A stretch of 60,702 bases of DNA, taken from Thermoplasmata archaeon. GTDB lineage: Archaea; Thermoplasmatota; Thermoplasmata; Halarchaeoplasmatales; Halarchaeoplasmataceae. The position numbers and the translations under genes are program-made. The notes beneath the pieces were generated by a model. That model did no database searches and was not told the DNA's origin. It saw nothing but the letters and a program-made list of their open reading frames with translations. Of the stretch, positions 33,267-42,344 are shown piece by piece. Location of the stretch: positions 1 to 60,702 of the forward strand of contig PUNK01000038.1 in assembly GCA_003552585.1 (NCBI GenBank), read 5' to 3'. Every line of letters begins with the position of its first letter. Position 1 is the first letter of the stretch.

Positions 33267-34203
33267 GAAATTCACCACAATATGGGCAGTAGTCTCCCTC
33301 GCTGAAATAGATCTTTCCACATTTTTCGCATCTCTTTCTTTCTTCCTTTGAATCATCGGTAGGGCAGTCGGGACACTCCTCTCCCTCCTCCAGTAATTTA
33401 CCACAAAATTCACAGTAATTATCGAGAGCTTTTTCTTTTGCTTCGAGCTCTTCTTCTCCCACCTTTCTACTTTTTTGCATCCGTTTCCACCACCAGAAAA
33501 TTCCAACTATTAGTAGAAAGGACACAACCGGTGACAAAGACCTCTGGGCCATGATGAATAGAGCTGCAGTACTCCTTTGTATCGTTGTAGGTCCGAAACC
33601 ACTCTCCGTTTCCTCCCATCTTATTTCCGTAGTATCGTTGAATCTCATCGAGAAATAGTGCATGTATATTTCATCTTCATCGATAACGTGTGTCAGAGTG
33701 TAAATATGATCTTCATCTTCAACAGGTTCCATAGTATAGCTTTCTGTGATCTCCGTTCTAAGATCTTCGGGATCCTGTCTTGTCAGATTGACCATGATCT
33801 CTTCTATATCCACCTCCTCTCCAACCCTTATAGAGAATGTGAAACTGTCTCCTGCTTTTCCATACAAACTGTCGATCGACCCCTCGTGTAAATTATCGGA
33901 CTCCAAGATCTCATGTTCCTGTGTATAGATCAGGTTGAGAGTGAATACCGTACCTATCGCCCCTATGATGATTATACCCACGATACCTGCTATGGCAATC
34001 TTTTTCACGTTCCACTCCCCGAATAGTTTGATAGGGATCAAAACACCAAGCACTGCGATAGCTATATTGATCATACACAGTTCAAGCCCTGCGAACACCA
34101 TCGGCAGGGCTACCAGTATTAAAACAGCTGAGTATACTATAATGTCGTAGGGTTTTCCCCTTATCTCCTGCAGCTTGCTTAAAATGTCCGGTTTATCTTC
34201 CAT
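33253..34203 (-). CDS. Membrane protein with external domain and two C-terminal zinc ribbons
   Basis: 316 residues, family not recognised. Three N-terminal membrane helices (about 20-92) are followed by an outside, acidic beta-rich domain (about 95-222). One more helix comes next (about 228-248, VVSFLLIVGIFWWW), then a charged cytoplasmic linker, and two zinc ribbons at the C-terminus: CEFC-x9-CPDC and CEKC-x9-CPYC. This resembles other archaeal membrane proteins in which zinc ribbons cap a transmembrane sensor or assembly factor. The downstream VanZ-like gene overlaps it by 14 bases, suggesting a membrane pair. Function unknown. Confidence 0.75.
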   Translation of the reverse strand: MEDKPDILSKLQEIRGKPYDIIVYSAVLILVALPMVFAGLELCMINIAIAVLGVLIPIKLFGEWNVKKIAIAGIVGIIIIGAIGTVFTLNLIYTQEHEILESDNLHEGSIDSLYGKAGDSFTFSIRVGEEVDIEEIMVNLTRQDPEDLRTEITESYTMEPVEDEDHIYTLTHVIDEDEIYMHYFSMRFNDTTEIRWEETESGFGPTTIQRSTAALFIMAQRSLSPVVSFLLIVGIFWWWKRMQKSRKVGEEELEAKEKALDNYCEFCGKLLEEGEECPDCPTDDSKEERKRCEKCGKIYFSEGDYCPYCGEFHGED

Positions 34204-34276
34204 GGTATTAACATCTTCTCATGAGTAAGAGAGATATAAAAAGATTGTTCGTGGACCGGTTATCGATCTAAAAAAT

Positions 34277-35512
34277 TCACTGTACTTTAACACCGTTCAC
34301 GTAAACTTCTTCCACCAGATTAATTCCAAAGTGGTATGGTAGGTGCATTATATTCGGTATGTCTAGTATTAAGAAGTCAGCACAATTACCTTTTTCCAGG
34401 CTCCCGACATCATCTCTGTCTATAGCCATAGCGGCGTTCTTCGTGGATGCACATAGTGCTTCCTCGGGGAGCATCTTCATCTGTAGGCATGCGAGGGTGA
34501 TTATCATCTGCATGGATTCGGTCCAACAGTTGGGATTTAGATCCGTAGCTAGAGCTACGGCCATACCTTCATTGATCATTTTTCTGGCAGGAGAATATTC
34601 GTCTTCCATCAACATGAATGGAGTGCCGGGCAATAAGATACCGACTACCTCTTTTTTTGCCAATTCTTTGATATCTTCATCACTGGTTTTGACCAGGTGT
34701 TCGCATGAGATCGCACCAAGTTCAGAAGCCATCGTACTGCAACCGATGTTCTCTATCTCATCTGCATGGACCTTTAAACCGAAACCCAATTCAGCAGCTT
34801 TTATCAGCAATCTTCTGCTCTCACCAGAGGTGAATACCCCTTTTTCGCAAAAAACATCGCAAAACTTGGCCAACTCTTTTTTTGCTATCACAGGCATCGC
34901 TGACTCGCAGCAGTAATCTATGTAATCGCTTTGATCGTCGAATTCTGGAGGTAACGAATGAGCTCCCATATAAGTGGGAACGAGTTTCATGGGATGTTCT
35001 TTATCCATCTCATTGATAGCTTCCAAACACTTTACCTCGGTTTCAAGATCGAGACCGTACCCACTCTTTGCTTCTGCGGTGGTTGTACCATATTGGAGCA
35101 TGACATCCATTCTTCTTTTCATCTCAACTTTTATTTCGTCTTTTGAAGCCTCTCTTGTCTGCCTAACCGTCCGAAGTATACCTCCTCCCTCTTCTAATAT
35201 CTGCATGTAAGTTTTACCTTCTATTTTTTTTACCAACTCATCTTCTCTTGAACCTGCGAAGGCTAGATGTGTGTGTGGATCAACGAATCCCGGGATCACC
35301 GTCTTGTCACTGGCATCTATTACTTTATCCCCCTCGTATCCGTTCATGATCTCATTAGTGGGTCCCGTGTCGATCACGATGCCATCATCGACCACTAAAG
35401 CACCATCTTTCACTACAGCAGTGTCTTTCATCTCCTCTCCCTTCCTAGCTCTTTCAGGCCCTTTCAACGTGTGAAGCTCAGCGCATCGTTTTACTATCAA
35501 GTCTACTTTCAT
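34277..35512 (-). CDS. hutI: Imidazolonepropionase (histidine degradation)
   Basis: 411 residues. Amidohydrolase that opens imidazolone propionate to formiminoglutamate. Metal ligands H80 and H82 are in IPGFVDPHTHLAFAGSR; later KVHADEI and ATDLNPNC complete the site. Y-x-Q-I-L-E-x-G-G-G and the C-terminal PYHFGINLVEEVYVNG are HutI hallmarks. The start is ATG 35512, overlapping by ATGA the stop of a small membrane-protein gene. The frame is open 49 codons further upstream but that extension overlaps the small gene. No other hut gene is in the window. Confidence 0.94.
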   Translation of the reverse strand: MKVDLIVKRCAELHTLKGPERARKGEEMKDTAVVKDGALVVDDGIVIDTGPTNEIMNGYEGDKVIDASDKTVIPGFVDPHTHLAFAGSREDELVKKIEGKTYMQILEEGGGILRTVRQTREASKDEIKVEMKRRMDVMLQYGTTTAEAKSGYGLDLETEVKCLEAINEMDKEHPMKLVPTYMGAHSLPPEFDDQSDYIDYCCESAMPVIAKKELAKFCDVFCEKGVFTSGESRRLLIKAAELGFGLKVHADEIENIGCSTMASELGAISCEHLVKTSDEDIKELAKKEVVGILLPGTPFMLMEDEYSPARKMINEGMAVALATDLNPNCWTESMQMIITLACLQMKMLPEEALCASTKNAAMAIDRDDVGSLEKGNCADFLILDIPNIMHLPYHFGINLVEEVYVNGVKVQ

Positions 35513-35679
35513 ACGATCAACACTCCTATCTCTCTCATCAAAAGATAAATGAAGAATATAACACCTATAACTATAGCTATGACCGCCCAGATCTGACCTA
35601 TAGTTATTAACAAATATATTTTGGCTCTGAAATCGGGTGAATCGAGGAATTCCTGCCATAACCCCTTATGACGCCTCAT
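35509..35679 (-). CDS. 56-residue single-helix membrane protein between atpD and hutI
   Basis: ATG 35679 lies inside the last codons of atpD (14-base overlap) and the TGA at 35509-35511 overlaps the hutI ATG. The protein starts MRRHKGLWQEFLDSPDF, then has one long hydrophobic segment, from IYLLITIGQIWAVIAIVIG into VIFFIYLLM (residues 21-48), and ends REIGVLIV. Overlap at both ends and the clean cytoplasmic/membrane layout argue that it is a real, translationally coupled gene. I do not recognise a family. Linkage to A-ATP synthase subunit D suggests, without proof, a membrane partner of that enzyme. Confidence 0.65.
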   Translation of the reverse strand: MRRHKGLWQEFLDSPDFRAKIYLLITIGQIWAVIAIVIGVIFFIYLLMREIGVLIV

Positions 35680-36310
35680 CCTTTTCCCGCCGTTCCATGA
35701 TCGCCTTTATTTTCTTTCTTCGGAAGAAATCTTCTCTTTCACGTTCTTCGATCTGGCGTTCGATATAAGTTATGGTGGCATCAAGTTTGGGTATGTAGAT
35801 GTACTCAAGGGCATTAACCCTTCTTTTGGCTTTTTCTATCTCGTCCGCCAGCTTATCTAATTTACCTTCAACCACCGCCAATTTCAAAGCAGCCTTCAGA
35901 ACCTTTCTGAAATTTTCCACTGATTCATCGAGTTTAACAGAGGTGTCCGCGTATCCGTAGAATTTTTGATCAGGGATCTCGACATCAAAAGACGGAACCC
36001 TTACTCCCATCACTGAATCACGGACGACATCCAGATCTTCCATCTTTGGTGCTCCTTCAGATATGCTCTTTACCTCTCTACCCCCCATCAACATGTGTGC
36101 TTCTTGTAGAGTTCTGTAGCCGGTTGAGATAAGTTCATCCAATTCGTACTTTAGTTCCTTTCTCTGGTCGAGCACCTTAAAAAACTCATTGATAAGGGCG
36201 TCCTTCTTCTCACTAAGTAATTCATGCCCGTTCTTAGCGAGCATTTTCCTTTTACGTATCTTAAGGAGTTCCATCCTTGTGGGTTTAGCATTCTCAAACT
36301 TTTCAGCCAT
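35666..36310 (-). CDS. atpD: A-type ATP synthase subunit D
   Basis: 214 residues. Central-stalk rotor subunit. The typical coiled-coil N-terminus NAKPTRMELLKIRKRKMLAKNGHELLSEKKDALINEFF and C-terminal AKRRVNALEYIYIPKLDATITYIERQIEEREREDFFRRKKIK are both present; length is standard. None of the other A-ATPase genes is in the window, so D appears separated from the main operon. A TATA-like GATATATC 28-32 bases before the ATG indicates its own near-leaderless promoter. A small membrane protein and hutI follow with overlaps. Confidence 0.95.
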   Translation of the reverse strand: MAEKFENAKPTRMELLKIRKRKMLAKNGHELLSEKKDALINEFFKVLDQRKELKYELDELISTGYRTLQEAHMLMGGREVKSISEGAPKMEDLDVVRDSVMGVRVPSFDVEIPDQKFYGYADTSVKLDESVENFRKVLKAALKLAVVEGKLDKLADEIEKAKRRVNALEYIYIPKLDATITYIERQIEEREREDFFRRKKIKAIMERREKDEAS

Positions 36311-36337
36311 TTGACCGAATGTTAGATTAAAGGTAGG

Positions 36338-36345
36338 GATATATC
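36338..36345 (-). promoter_or_regulatory. Probable TATA box of atpD
   Basis: GATATATC, palindromic so identical on both strands, centred 31 bases before the atpD ATG at 36310 in the 48-base gap behind the CPBP protease gene. Transcription would begin only a few bases before the ATG. Confidence 0.5.
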
Positions 36346-36358
36346 TTTTTTGCGGACG

Positions 36359-37603
36359 CTACTCCATCGGCGGCCAAGATCGACCAGCTTCTCTAACATC
36401 TAGTTCTTTCCTAGATTCTTGGGATGTGGGATCGGTTTCTTGATTGCACACTTTACATCTCAATTTTCCCTTCTGGGTGTAAATCGCAGAATAACCACCA
36501 CAATTGGAACATACAAAACCAGCGGATACACCAACAGTTCCTTTTTCCTTGAAAACTGTTTTACGTTTTTCCTTAACCTTCTTCTCTACTCTCTTTTTCT
36601 TGCTCGTGGCCCATTCAACGAATACTTTCGAATAGTGATAAAAGAAGTATATTCCAACACCGACCCATACGATGGTAAGTATTCCTACTATTAGATTAAG
36701 ATCATCTCCCAAGCGAGAATATAAACTCAAAAAGTTCCAGGTAAAGTGAAGAACTATACATGAATGTAGACCATCTTTTGCGAAAAGGTATCCAAAAAAT
36801 ATCCCAGCTACAAAGGTCTGCGGCATCTTGTATAAGTCCCAGCCCAATATGTGGGCGGTTGAGAACATGGCCGATGATATGATTATTAGGAGTACAACAG
36901 GTCTCTTATCGAGTCCGAACCCCCCTAGAAGGTATTTGTAAGGCTTTTTTTTACCCTTATTTACAGCGAAAAAGTACATAGGAACACCGATGAAAGCAAA
37001 CCTCACGACTATTTCTTCCCAAGCTGCGGCCCTAGTCATTTTATATGCTAATTCCCACAGAGGACTTTCTTGTAGAGGTGGTGTTTCGGGTGTTATCCCT
37101 GCAGTATTGAGAATAAAGAAATAGACGAAAGAAAAGGCCATGAGTGCGGAGAATATGGTCACCAATCTACCCATCTGGTTATCCAACAGATGTTCGTGCG
37201 TCCCTACAGACTTCTCTCTTTTTTTAAATAGTTTGTCATTTCCTTTGTACCATAGGAAGATAGTTGAAGCTATTATCGATACCAACAGGAAAAGGTAGTA
37301 TATCAAGAATGCCTCACCTTCTAGTGAAAACAAGCCAACCGGTACAAGCAACACTATGAATAATATTGTGGAGTTGGCCATTATATTGGGAAGTACTGCG
37401 GTAGTGGACCAAAGAAGTATGGAGGTAGTAAATAAAAAATATGGTATGAACGTTATGAAAAGAACCATTAAAAGGATCTTTTTTATATTATCACTGAACA
37501 ATCGATCCTTATCTTCATCTTTTCTTTCATCAGAACTCAGCGAATATCCACAGTAAAGGCAGTATGATCCTTCGGTTTTACTACCACATCTAGGGCACTC
37601 CAT
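36359..37603 (-). CDS. CPBP (CAAX-like) intramembrane metalloprotease with zinc ribbons at both ends
   Basis: 414 residues. An N-terminal ribbon CPRCG-x8-CLYCG precedes eight or so membrane helices. Within them, AAAWEEIVVRFAFIGVP provides the E-E-x3-R catalytic motif, STAHIL the F-x3-H-type histidine, and CIVLHFTWNF the last H-x3-N. A lysine-rich linker then leads to a C-terminal ribbon CSNCGGYSA-x9-CKVCN. CPBP enzymes process prenylated proteins or bacteriocin-like peptides. Two ribbons would tether it to a cytosolic partner or nucleic acid (inference). The start is ATG 37603 (MECPRCG), preceded by an in-frame GTG two codons earlier. Confidence 0.85.
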   Translation of the reverse strand: MECPRCGSKTEGSYCLYCGYSLSSDERKDEDKDRLFSDNIKKILLMVLFITFIPYFLFTTSILLWSTTAVLPNIMANSTILFIVLLVPVGLFSLEGEAFLIYYLFLLVSIIASTIFLWYKGNDKLFKKREKSVGTHEHLLDNQMGRLVTIFSALMAFSFVYFFILNTAGITPETPPLQESPLWELAYKMTRAAAWEEIVVRFAFIGVPMYFFAVNKGKKKPYKYLLGGFGLDKRPVVLLIIISSAMFSTAHILGWDLYKMPQTFVAGIFFGYLFAKDGLHSCIVLHFTWNFLSLYSRLGDDLNLIVGILTIVWVGVGIYFFYHYSKVFVEWATSKKKRVEKKVKEKRKTVFKEKGTVGVSAGFVCSNCGGYSAIYTQKGKLRCKVCNQETDPTSQESRKELDVREAGRSWPPME

Positions 37604-37704
37604 GTTCACAAATTATTTGAGCTCTTAATTAACAGTTTCCCTTCAGTGAGAACACAAGTTCTTATATCATCAACGATAATTTTAAAATCTCTAATCATCC
37701 TTCG

Positions 37705-38817
37705 ATGCTGATGAGTTATAAGGATAAAGGTGTGGGATTCCGATTCACGCTGGAGGAGTTTTCAGGAGCCTTCGGTGATTCGATAACTGTTATACCTTTA
37801 TTGGTAGGGGTTGCCTTGGTGACCGGAGCAAGCATGGCTCATATGCTTCTATTCTTTGGTATATTCCAGATAGCTACTGGGTTATACTTTAGACTGCCCA
37901 TGCCCGTAGAACCTATGAAGGCACTGGCGGCCCTGACTATTGCAGGTGTGTTGTCTTATAATGATATAGTCTTTGCAGGTTTTTTTCTCGCACTGGTGTT
38001 CCTTGTGATAGGAACTTTTGGTTTCATGAAAAAACTTTCTTCGATCATCCCCACATCAGTAGTAAGAGGTATTCAATTGGGCTTGGCATTGATATTCTTA
38101 AGGTCTGCTTTCGGATATGCTATCACCATCCCTTGGATAGCTTTACTTGGTATAGGGATCGTCATTGTGTTTTTTCTGCTAGAAAGAAGTCATGATGTTC
38201 CAAACGTGTCGGCTCTGATCGTTATATTCATCGGGATAGTGTATGGTGTTCATGTCTATGGGATGCCCACTATGGAATTTATAACGATGCCCACTTTTAG
38301 TTTGCCGATCCCTGATTCATTGACCAACGCCTTGGTCCAAGGTTCTTTACCTCAGTTCTTTCTGACAGCAGCCAATTCGGTACTGGCAGTTTCACTTCTA
38401 TTTTCTGACCTTCTCAAGCAGGACGTAGACCCGGATGAGATAACGAGGTCGGTGGGTGTCATGAATATAATCTCTCCATTGTTCGGTGGGATCCCCATGT
38501 GTCATGGGTCTGGTGGATTAGCTGGTCAATATCGATTCGGTGCACGGACCGGAGGTTCCAATCTCATCCTTGGAACCGTCTATCTTGGATTGGCACTCTT
38601 TGCTGGTTCACCAGAATTTCTTGATTTTTTTCCATTGGCTCTACTGGGAGCACTTTTAATCTTCATAGCTTTTGAACTCGGTTTAGCAGGTAGTAAAACA
38701 GAAAATTGGCCTATCACGATCTTTACCGCAGTTTTATCTTTCGTCATAAACTTGGGTGTTGGCTTCTTAGCAGGTTCAGCACTTTATTTTTTGATAAAAA
38801 AGTGGAAAGAAGGTTGA
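37705..38817 (+). CDS. MOT1-type molybdate (or sulfate) transporter
   Basis: 370 residues, about ten membrane helices. The MOT1/SulP-like motifs are present twice over: EFSGAFGDSITVIPLLVG and RLPMPVEPMKALAALTIAGV in the first half, LFGGIPMCHGSGGLAGQYRFGARTGGSN in the second. MOT1 family members take up molybdate at low concentration; sulfate remains possible. No molybdopterin gene is nearby. It stands alone, diverging from the CPBP protease gene; ATG 37705 or 37711 may be used. Confidence 0.88.
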   Translation: MLMSYKDKGVGFRFTLEEFSGAFGDSITVIPLLVGVALVTGASMAHMLLFFGIFQIATGLYFRLPMPVEPMKALAALTIAGVLSYNDIVFAGFFLALVFLVIGTFGFMKKLSSIIPTSVVRGIQLGLALIFLRSAFGYAITIPWIALLGIGIVIVFFLLERSHDVPNVSALIVIFIGIVYGVHVYGMPTMEFITMPTFSLPIPDSLTNALVQGSLPQFFLTAANSVLAVSLLFSDLLKQDVDPDEITRSVGVMNIISPLFGGIPMCHGSGGLAGQYRFGARTGGSNLILGTVYLGLALFAGSPEFLDFFPLALLGALLIFIAFELGLAGSKTENWPITIFTAVLSFVINLGVGFLAGSALYFLIKKWKEG

Positions 38818-38828
38818 AAAGGGTGCGT

Positions 38829-40454
38829 TCACTTTTTCCTCTTTTTAACCTCGGTGGGTACGATGGATTCCAGTTTTCCCTCTTCCACCATCTTGGTGAG
38901 CGTATCTCGCAATTTGAATTTCTGTATCTTTCCCCTGCCCGATAGTGGCAGATCCATTCCGACCACTACGTATCTAGGTACTTTTGCACTGGCAACATCA
39001 CCGTATAAGAAATCCACAACATCCTGAGGCGTTATATCGCTCCCCTCGGTGGGGACTACAGCGGCTGCTACTACCTCTCCAAGATCTGGGTCTGGAACAC
39101 CTACGACAGCGACTTCCTGGATCTCGGGATGTTCGATCAAGTACTCTTCTATTTCACGCGGATAAACGTTCAAACCTCCTACTATGACCATATCCTTTTT
39201 CCTACCGACTATACGGACATATCCTCTTTCGTCCATTATGGCAAGATCACCGGAATGGAGCCATCCCTCTTCGATGGCGTTCTTAGTGGCTTCTGGTTTC
39301 TTATAATATCCTATCATGACATTGTATCCCTTCACCAGAAGTTCTCCGGTTTCACCAGGTGGAACTTCTTCTCCATCATCATCAACGATCTTTATCTCCT
39401 GGTCAGGCAATACTCTACCAACGGTTTCAACTCTATCTTTAACAGTATCGTCAAATCTAGTTTGAGTCACCCCGGGAGAAGCTTCTGTAAGACCATAAAC
39501 GATGGAAACGTTGCATCCGAGCTCGTCTATAACGGACTGCATGGTTTCAACAGGGCAACTAGAACCTGCCATTATTCCTGTTCTCAGTGAGCTCGTATCA
39601 AAATCCTCTCTGCGTGCCAACTCCAGTTCACGGATGAACATAGTTGGTACACCATGTATCATAGTGGCCTTCTCTCTCTCTACCAGTTCCAGTGCGGTCC
39701 GGGGATGGAACTCTACTAACGGTATCATAACACCACCAAAGTTGACCATCAAGGTGATGCTCAACACGTTCCCAAAACAGTGACTGAATGGCACGGGGAT
39801 CACCAACTTGTCTTCTCCGGTGGTATGTAACATTTCTCCTATGTCGTTGGCGTTTTTAACTATTTGATGGTGAGTGAGCATAACACCCTTTGGTTTCCCC
39901 GTGGTTCCCGAAGTATATAGGATGAAGGTTACATCATCAGGATCGATATCATTTTTCCTATCTAAGTACTCCTTATCATCTTCCCAACCTTTTCCTTCTT
40001 CCATAGCTTCTTGATAGGTCACTGTAGGTATTTTGTCACTCTCACCTTCAATCAATACTATAGTTTTCAACTTCTTTAGGGATGGTGCCACGTCTTCGAG
40101 GATGTCTAAGAATTTATATTTCCGTGATCGCTCCGTTGTTATCACCGCTACCGTATCTGAATCGTCGAACATGTACTTTATCTCGCCGCTCTTGTACCAG
40201 GGGTCCGTTGGCACCACGACCGCACCTATCTTTGGTACTGCAAACCAGGCCACTATCCATTCTGGTAGATTGGTGAGCCAAAGTGCCACCTTATCTCCCT
40301 TTTTAACTCCCTTTTTCAACAAGAAATGTGCAAGCCTTTCAGCTTGTTCGTTCAGTTCCTCGTAAGTGATCCTCCTATCCTCGAATATTACAGCCTCTTT
40401 ATCTGGATGTTCCTTCGCCTTATCTTCAAGTAATTGACCTATGGTAGTTTTCAT
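38829..40454 (-). CDS. AMP-forming acyl-CoA synthetase (long-chain fatty acid-CoA ligase-like)
   Basis: 541 residues. ANL-superfamily adenylating enzyme. The P-loop-like FILYTSGTTGKPKG lies near residue 175, VYGLTEASPGVTQ and GWLHSGDLAIMDERGYVRIVGRKKDMVIVGGLNVYPREIEE are the conserved A5-A8 regions, and GKIQKF near the C-terminus supplies the catalytic Lys. Activates a carboxylic acid as CoA thioester. Chain length cannot be judged from sequence. A single gene, ending 11 bases after the stop of the convergent transporter gene. Confidence 0.9.
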   Translation of the reverse strand: MKTTIGQLLEDKAKEHPDKEAVIFEDRRITYEELNEQAERLAHFLLKKGVKKGDKVALWLTNLPEWIVAWFAVPKIGAVVVPTDPWYKSGEIKYMFDDSDTVAVITTERSRKYKFLDILEDVAPSLKKLKTIVLIEGESDKIPTVTYQEAMEEGKGWEDDKEYLDRKNDIDPDDVTFILYTSGTTGKPKGVMLTHHQIVKNANDIGEMLHTTGEDKLVIPVPFSHCFGNVLSITLMVNFGGVMIPLVEFHPRTALELVEREKATMIHGVPTMFIRELELARREDFDTSSLRTGIMAGSSCPVETMQSVIDELGCNVSIVYGLTEASPGVTQTRFDDTVKDRVETVGRVLPDQEIKIVDDDGEEVPPGETGELLVKGYNVMIGYYKKPEATKNAIEEGWLHSGDLAIMDERGYVRIVGRKKDMVIVGGLNVYPREIEEYLIEHPEIQEVAVVGVPDPDLGEVVAAAVVPTEGSDITPQDVVDFLYGDVASAKVPRYVVVGMDLPLSGRGKIQKFKLRDTLTKMVEEGKLESIVPTEVKKRKK

Positions 40455-40539
40455 GGTTTAACCTCTCTGAGCTTTATACGATTTGCCGGATTTCAAAGAG
40501 TGGTTATAAGTCTTGCGCTCTATTAAAAGTGCATTCGGT

Positions 40540-41295
40540 TCAAACGGTCTTGATCCCCACAGCGATGTAACCATTATGACCGAGTGTTTCAAAGGACGGA
40601 CGGACTCCTCCTTCATGCACTACCATCTCTCTAACGAAACTTTCAAAACCTTTTACCCTTATATAACCCCTCGAACGCATCTCTTTGATCGTTTTTTCGA
40701 GCTGGTTAGTCGTGGGAACGAAACCTCCAAATCTCCCTCCTGGTTTTAGACTCTCTTCAGCCATATCTAAGGCACCCCACGGTTCGGGGATATCGACAAA
40801 AAAGGCATCTAGATCTTTCTCATCTACATCGTATCTGACGTCACCTACAACGATATCCCAGTTTTTTACCATATCCATCATCTTTACATTCTTTTTTGCG
40901 AGTGCGGCGTGTAAATCGTTGATCTCATAGGTTGTAACTCTACCATCCTTTCCCACTGTAGAAAGTAATACTGAGGTTAAAGCTCCTGAGCCCGCCCCTC
41001 CTTCAACGATCCTGTCTCCACAGGAGATATTGAGTTTTTGGACGATCAAAGAAGCGAATTCAGGTTGAATAATCTGGGGTCCACGCCTGAATATGTTGGG
41101 GATATCTTCCATAGCTGGCTTAAGTAAGTAGAACTTTTCATCGCCTAGTGTCATTTTTTCTCCGATATTCATCCCAATAAATCTCTCAGTGTCGATTATA
41201 CCTAAGTTTTTAATTTTCTTTGTTTCACCGTCGACAAAAGTCATAATCGAATTTTTTGGATTCCACAGCATGATTTTCTGACCTTTTTTGATCAT
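40540..41295 (-). CDS. trmI: tRNA (adenine-N1)-methyltransferase, TrmI family
   Basis: 251 residues. The N-terminal beta domain (KKGQKIMLWNPKNSIMTFV) and RGPQIIQPEFASLIVQKL precede motif I VEGGAGSGALTSVLLSTVG; DIPEPWGALDMAEESLKPGGRFGGFVPTTNQ is the family's catalytic D-x-P-x-P-W region. It methylates A57/A58 in the T loop of archaeal tRNA. The start is ATG 41295 because AAGGAG lies 6 bases upstream; the frame runs 9 codons further back. It diverges from the MGMT-EndoV gene. Confidence 0.92.
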   Translation of the reverse strand: MIKKGQKIMLWNPKNSIMTFVDGETKKIKNLGIIDTERFIGMNIGEKMTLGDEKFYLLKPAMEDIPNIFRRGPQIIQPEFASLIVQKLNISCGDRIVEGGAGSGALTSVLLSTVGKDGRVTTYEINDLHAALAKKNVKMMDMVKNWDIVVGDVRYDVDEKDLDAFFVDIPEPWGALDMAEESLKPGGRFGGFVPTTNQLEKTIKEMRSRGYIRVKGFESFVREMVVHEGGVRPSFETLGHNGYIAVGIKTV

Positions 41296-41381
41296 CTTTA
41301 TCTCCTTAAAGAAAGCATACACGGATATTATATATTTGCCTTGGCCAAAGGGTTTAAACCTTAGACACTTTTGTTCTATAC

Positions 41382-42344
41382 ATGGATTTACCTTCGGAGC
41401 TATTCAACTTTCGACGTATCTTTTATGACATGGTTAAGCAGATACCTGAAGGCAGGGTAACCACTTATGGTGCTCTTGCACGGGCTTTAGGTGATATAAA
41501 GGCTGCAAGGGGTGTAGGCCAAATGTTGAACCAGAACCCTTACCCTGGTGTGGTCCCCTGCCACAGGGTTGTGAGATCTGATGGTACCATCGGTGGATTT
41601 GCAACAGGGGTAGAAAAGAAGATCAAGATGCTTGCAGCCGAAGGTGTGAAAGTAGAGAACGGTAGTGTGTCATCTTTTGAGGAGATATTTTTTGGTGATT
41701 TTACTTCTTCGAAACCGCTGAAAGCGATACGAGAGAATCAAAAACAGGCGGCCGAATATGTGGTCTTTGAAGACGAGCACGGTTCTTTTGATGTGATAGG
41801 TGGTGTAGATGTGGCCTATAAAGGTAACACGGGCTATGCCGCGTTATCCCTCTGGAAAGAAGGTGAGATGCTTAGAGTTCATGGTGCTGAAAGAGAAATT
41901 CATATCCCTTATGTCCCTACCTATCTCGCTTACCGTGAGCTACCGCCATTACTTGAGGTTTTAAAGATAGCTGACCCGAAGCCTGACGCGATAATAGTGG
42001 ATGGAAACGGGCGTCTTCATCCACTGCAGGTTGGTTTGGCATCTCATCTAGGGGTATTGGGCGATATACCGACAATAGGAGTTGCAAAAAGCCTTTTAGT
42101 AGGTGAACAGGAGTTTTCGGTCGATAGGAAAGATCCTCTTTCTCCGGTCATTTTTGATGGTGATAAAGTTGGATACGCATTTTTAAGCAGCAACAGAGCC
42201 AAAAATCCCATATACATATCACCCGGTCACCGGGTTTCCCATCGAACAGCATTAGAGGTCGTCAAGCCATTCTGTCGATATAAGATCCCCGATCCTATCA
42301 GAGTATCACACAGGGAGGCGACCAAAAGGAGGGATAAGAGATGA
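41382..42344 (+). CDS. Bifunctional O6-alkylguanine-DNA alkyltransferase / endonuclease V
   Basis: 320 residues. Residues 7-92 are the alkyltransferase C-domain with VPCHRVV (acceptor C60) and the RVTTYGALAR helix; the usual N-terminal domain of MGMT is lacking. Residues about 105-310 are endonuclease V: IGGVDVAY (D142), YVPTYLAYRELPPLLE, VDGNGRLHPLQVGLASHLGV and GVAKSLLVG, with catalytic acidic residues in place. The same two-domain enzyme with both activities is known from Ferroplasma acidarmanus. It repairs O6-alkylguanine and cuts next to deoxyinosine. The stop overlaps the next ATG (ATGA). Confidence 0.95.
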   Translation: MDLPSELFNFRRIFYDMVKQIPEGRVTTYGALARALGDIKAARGVGQMLNQNPYPGVVPCHRVVRSDGTIGGFATGVEKKIKMLAAEGVKVENGSVSSFEEIFFGDFTSSKPLKAIRENQKQAAEYVVFEDEHGSFDVIGGVDVAYKGNTGYAALSLWKEGEMLRVHGAEREIHIPYVPTYLAYRELPPLLEVLKIADPKPDAIIVDGNGRLHPLQVGLASHLGVLGDIPTIGVAKSLLVGEQEFSVDRKDPLSPVIFDGDKVGYAFLSSNRAKNPIYISPGHRVSHRTALEVVKPFCRYKIPDPIRVSHREATKRRDKR

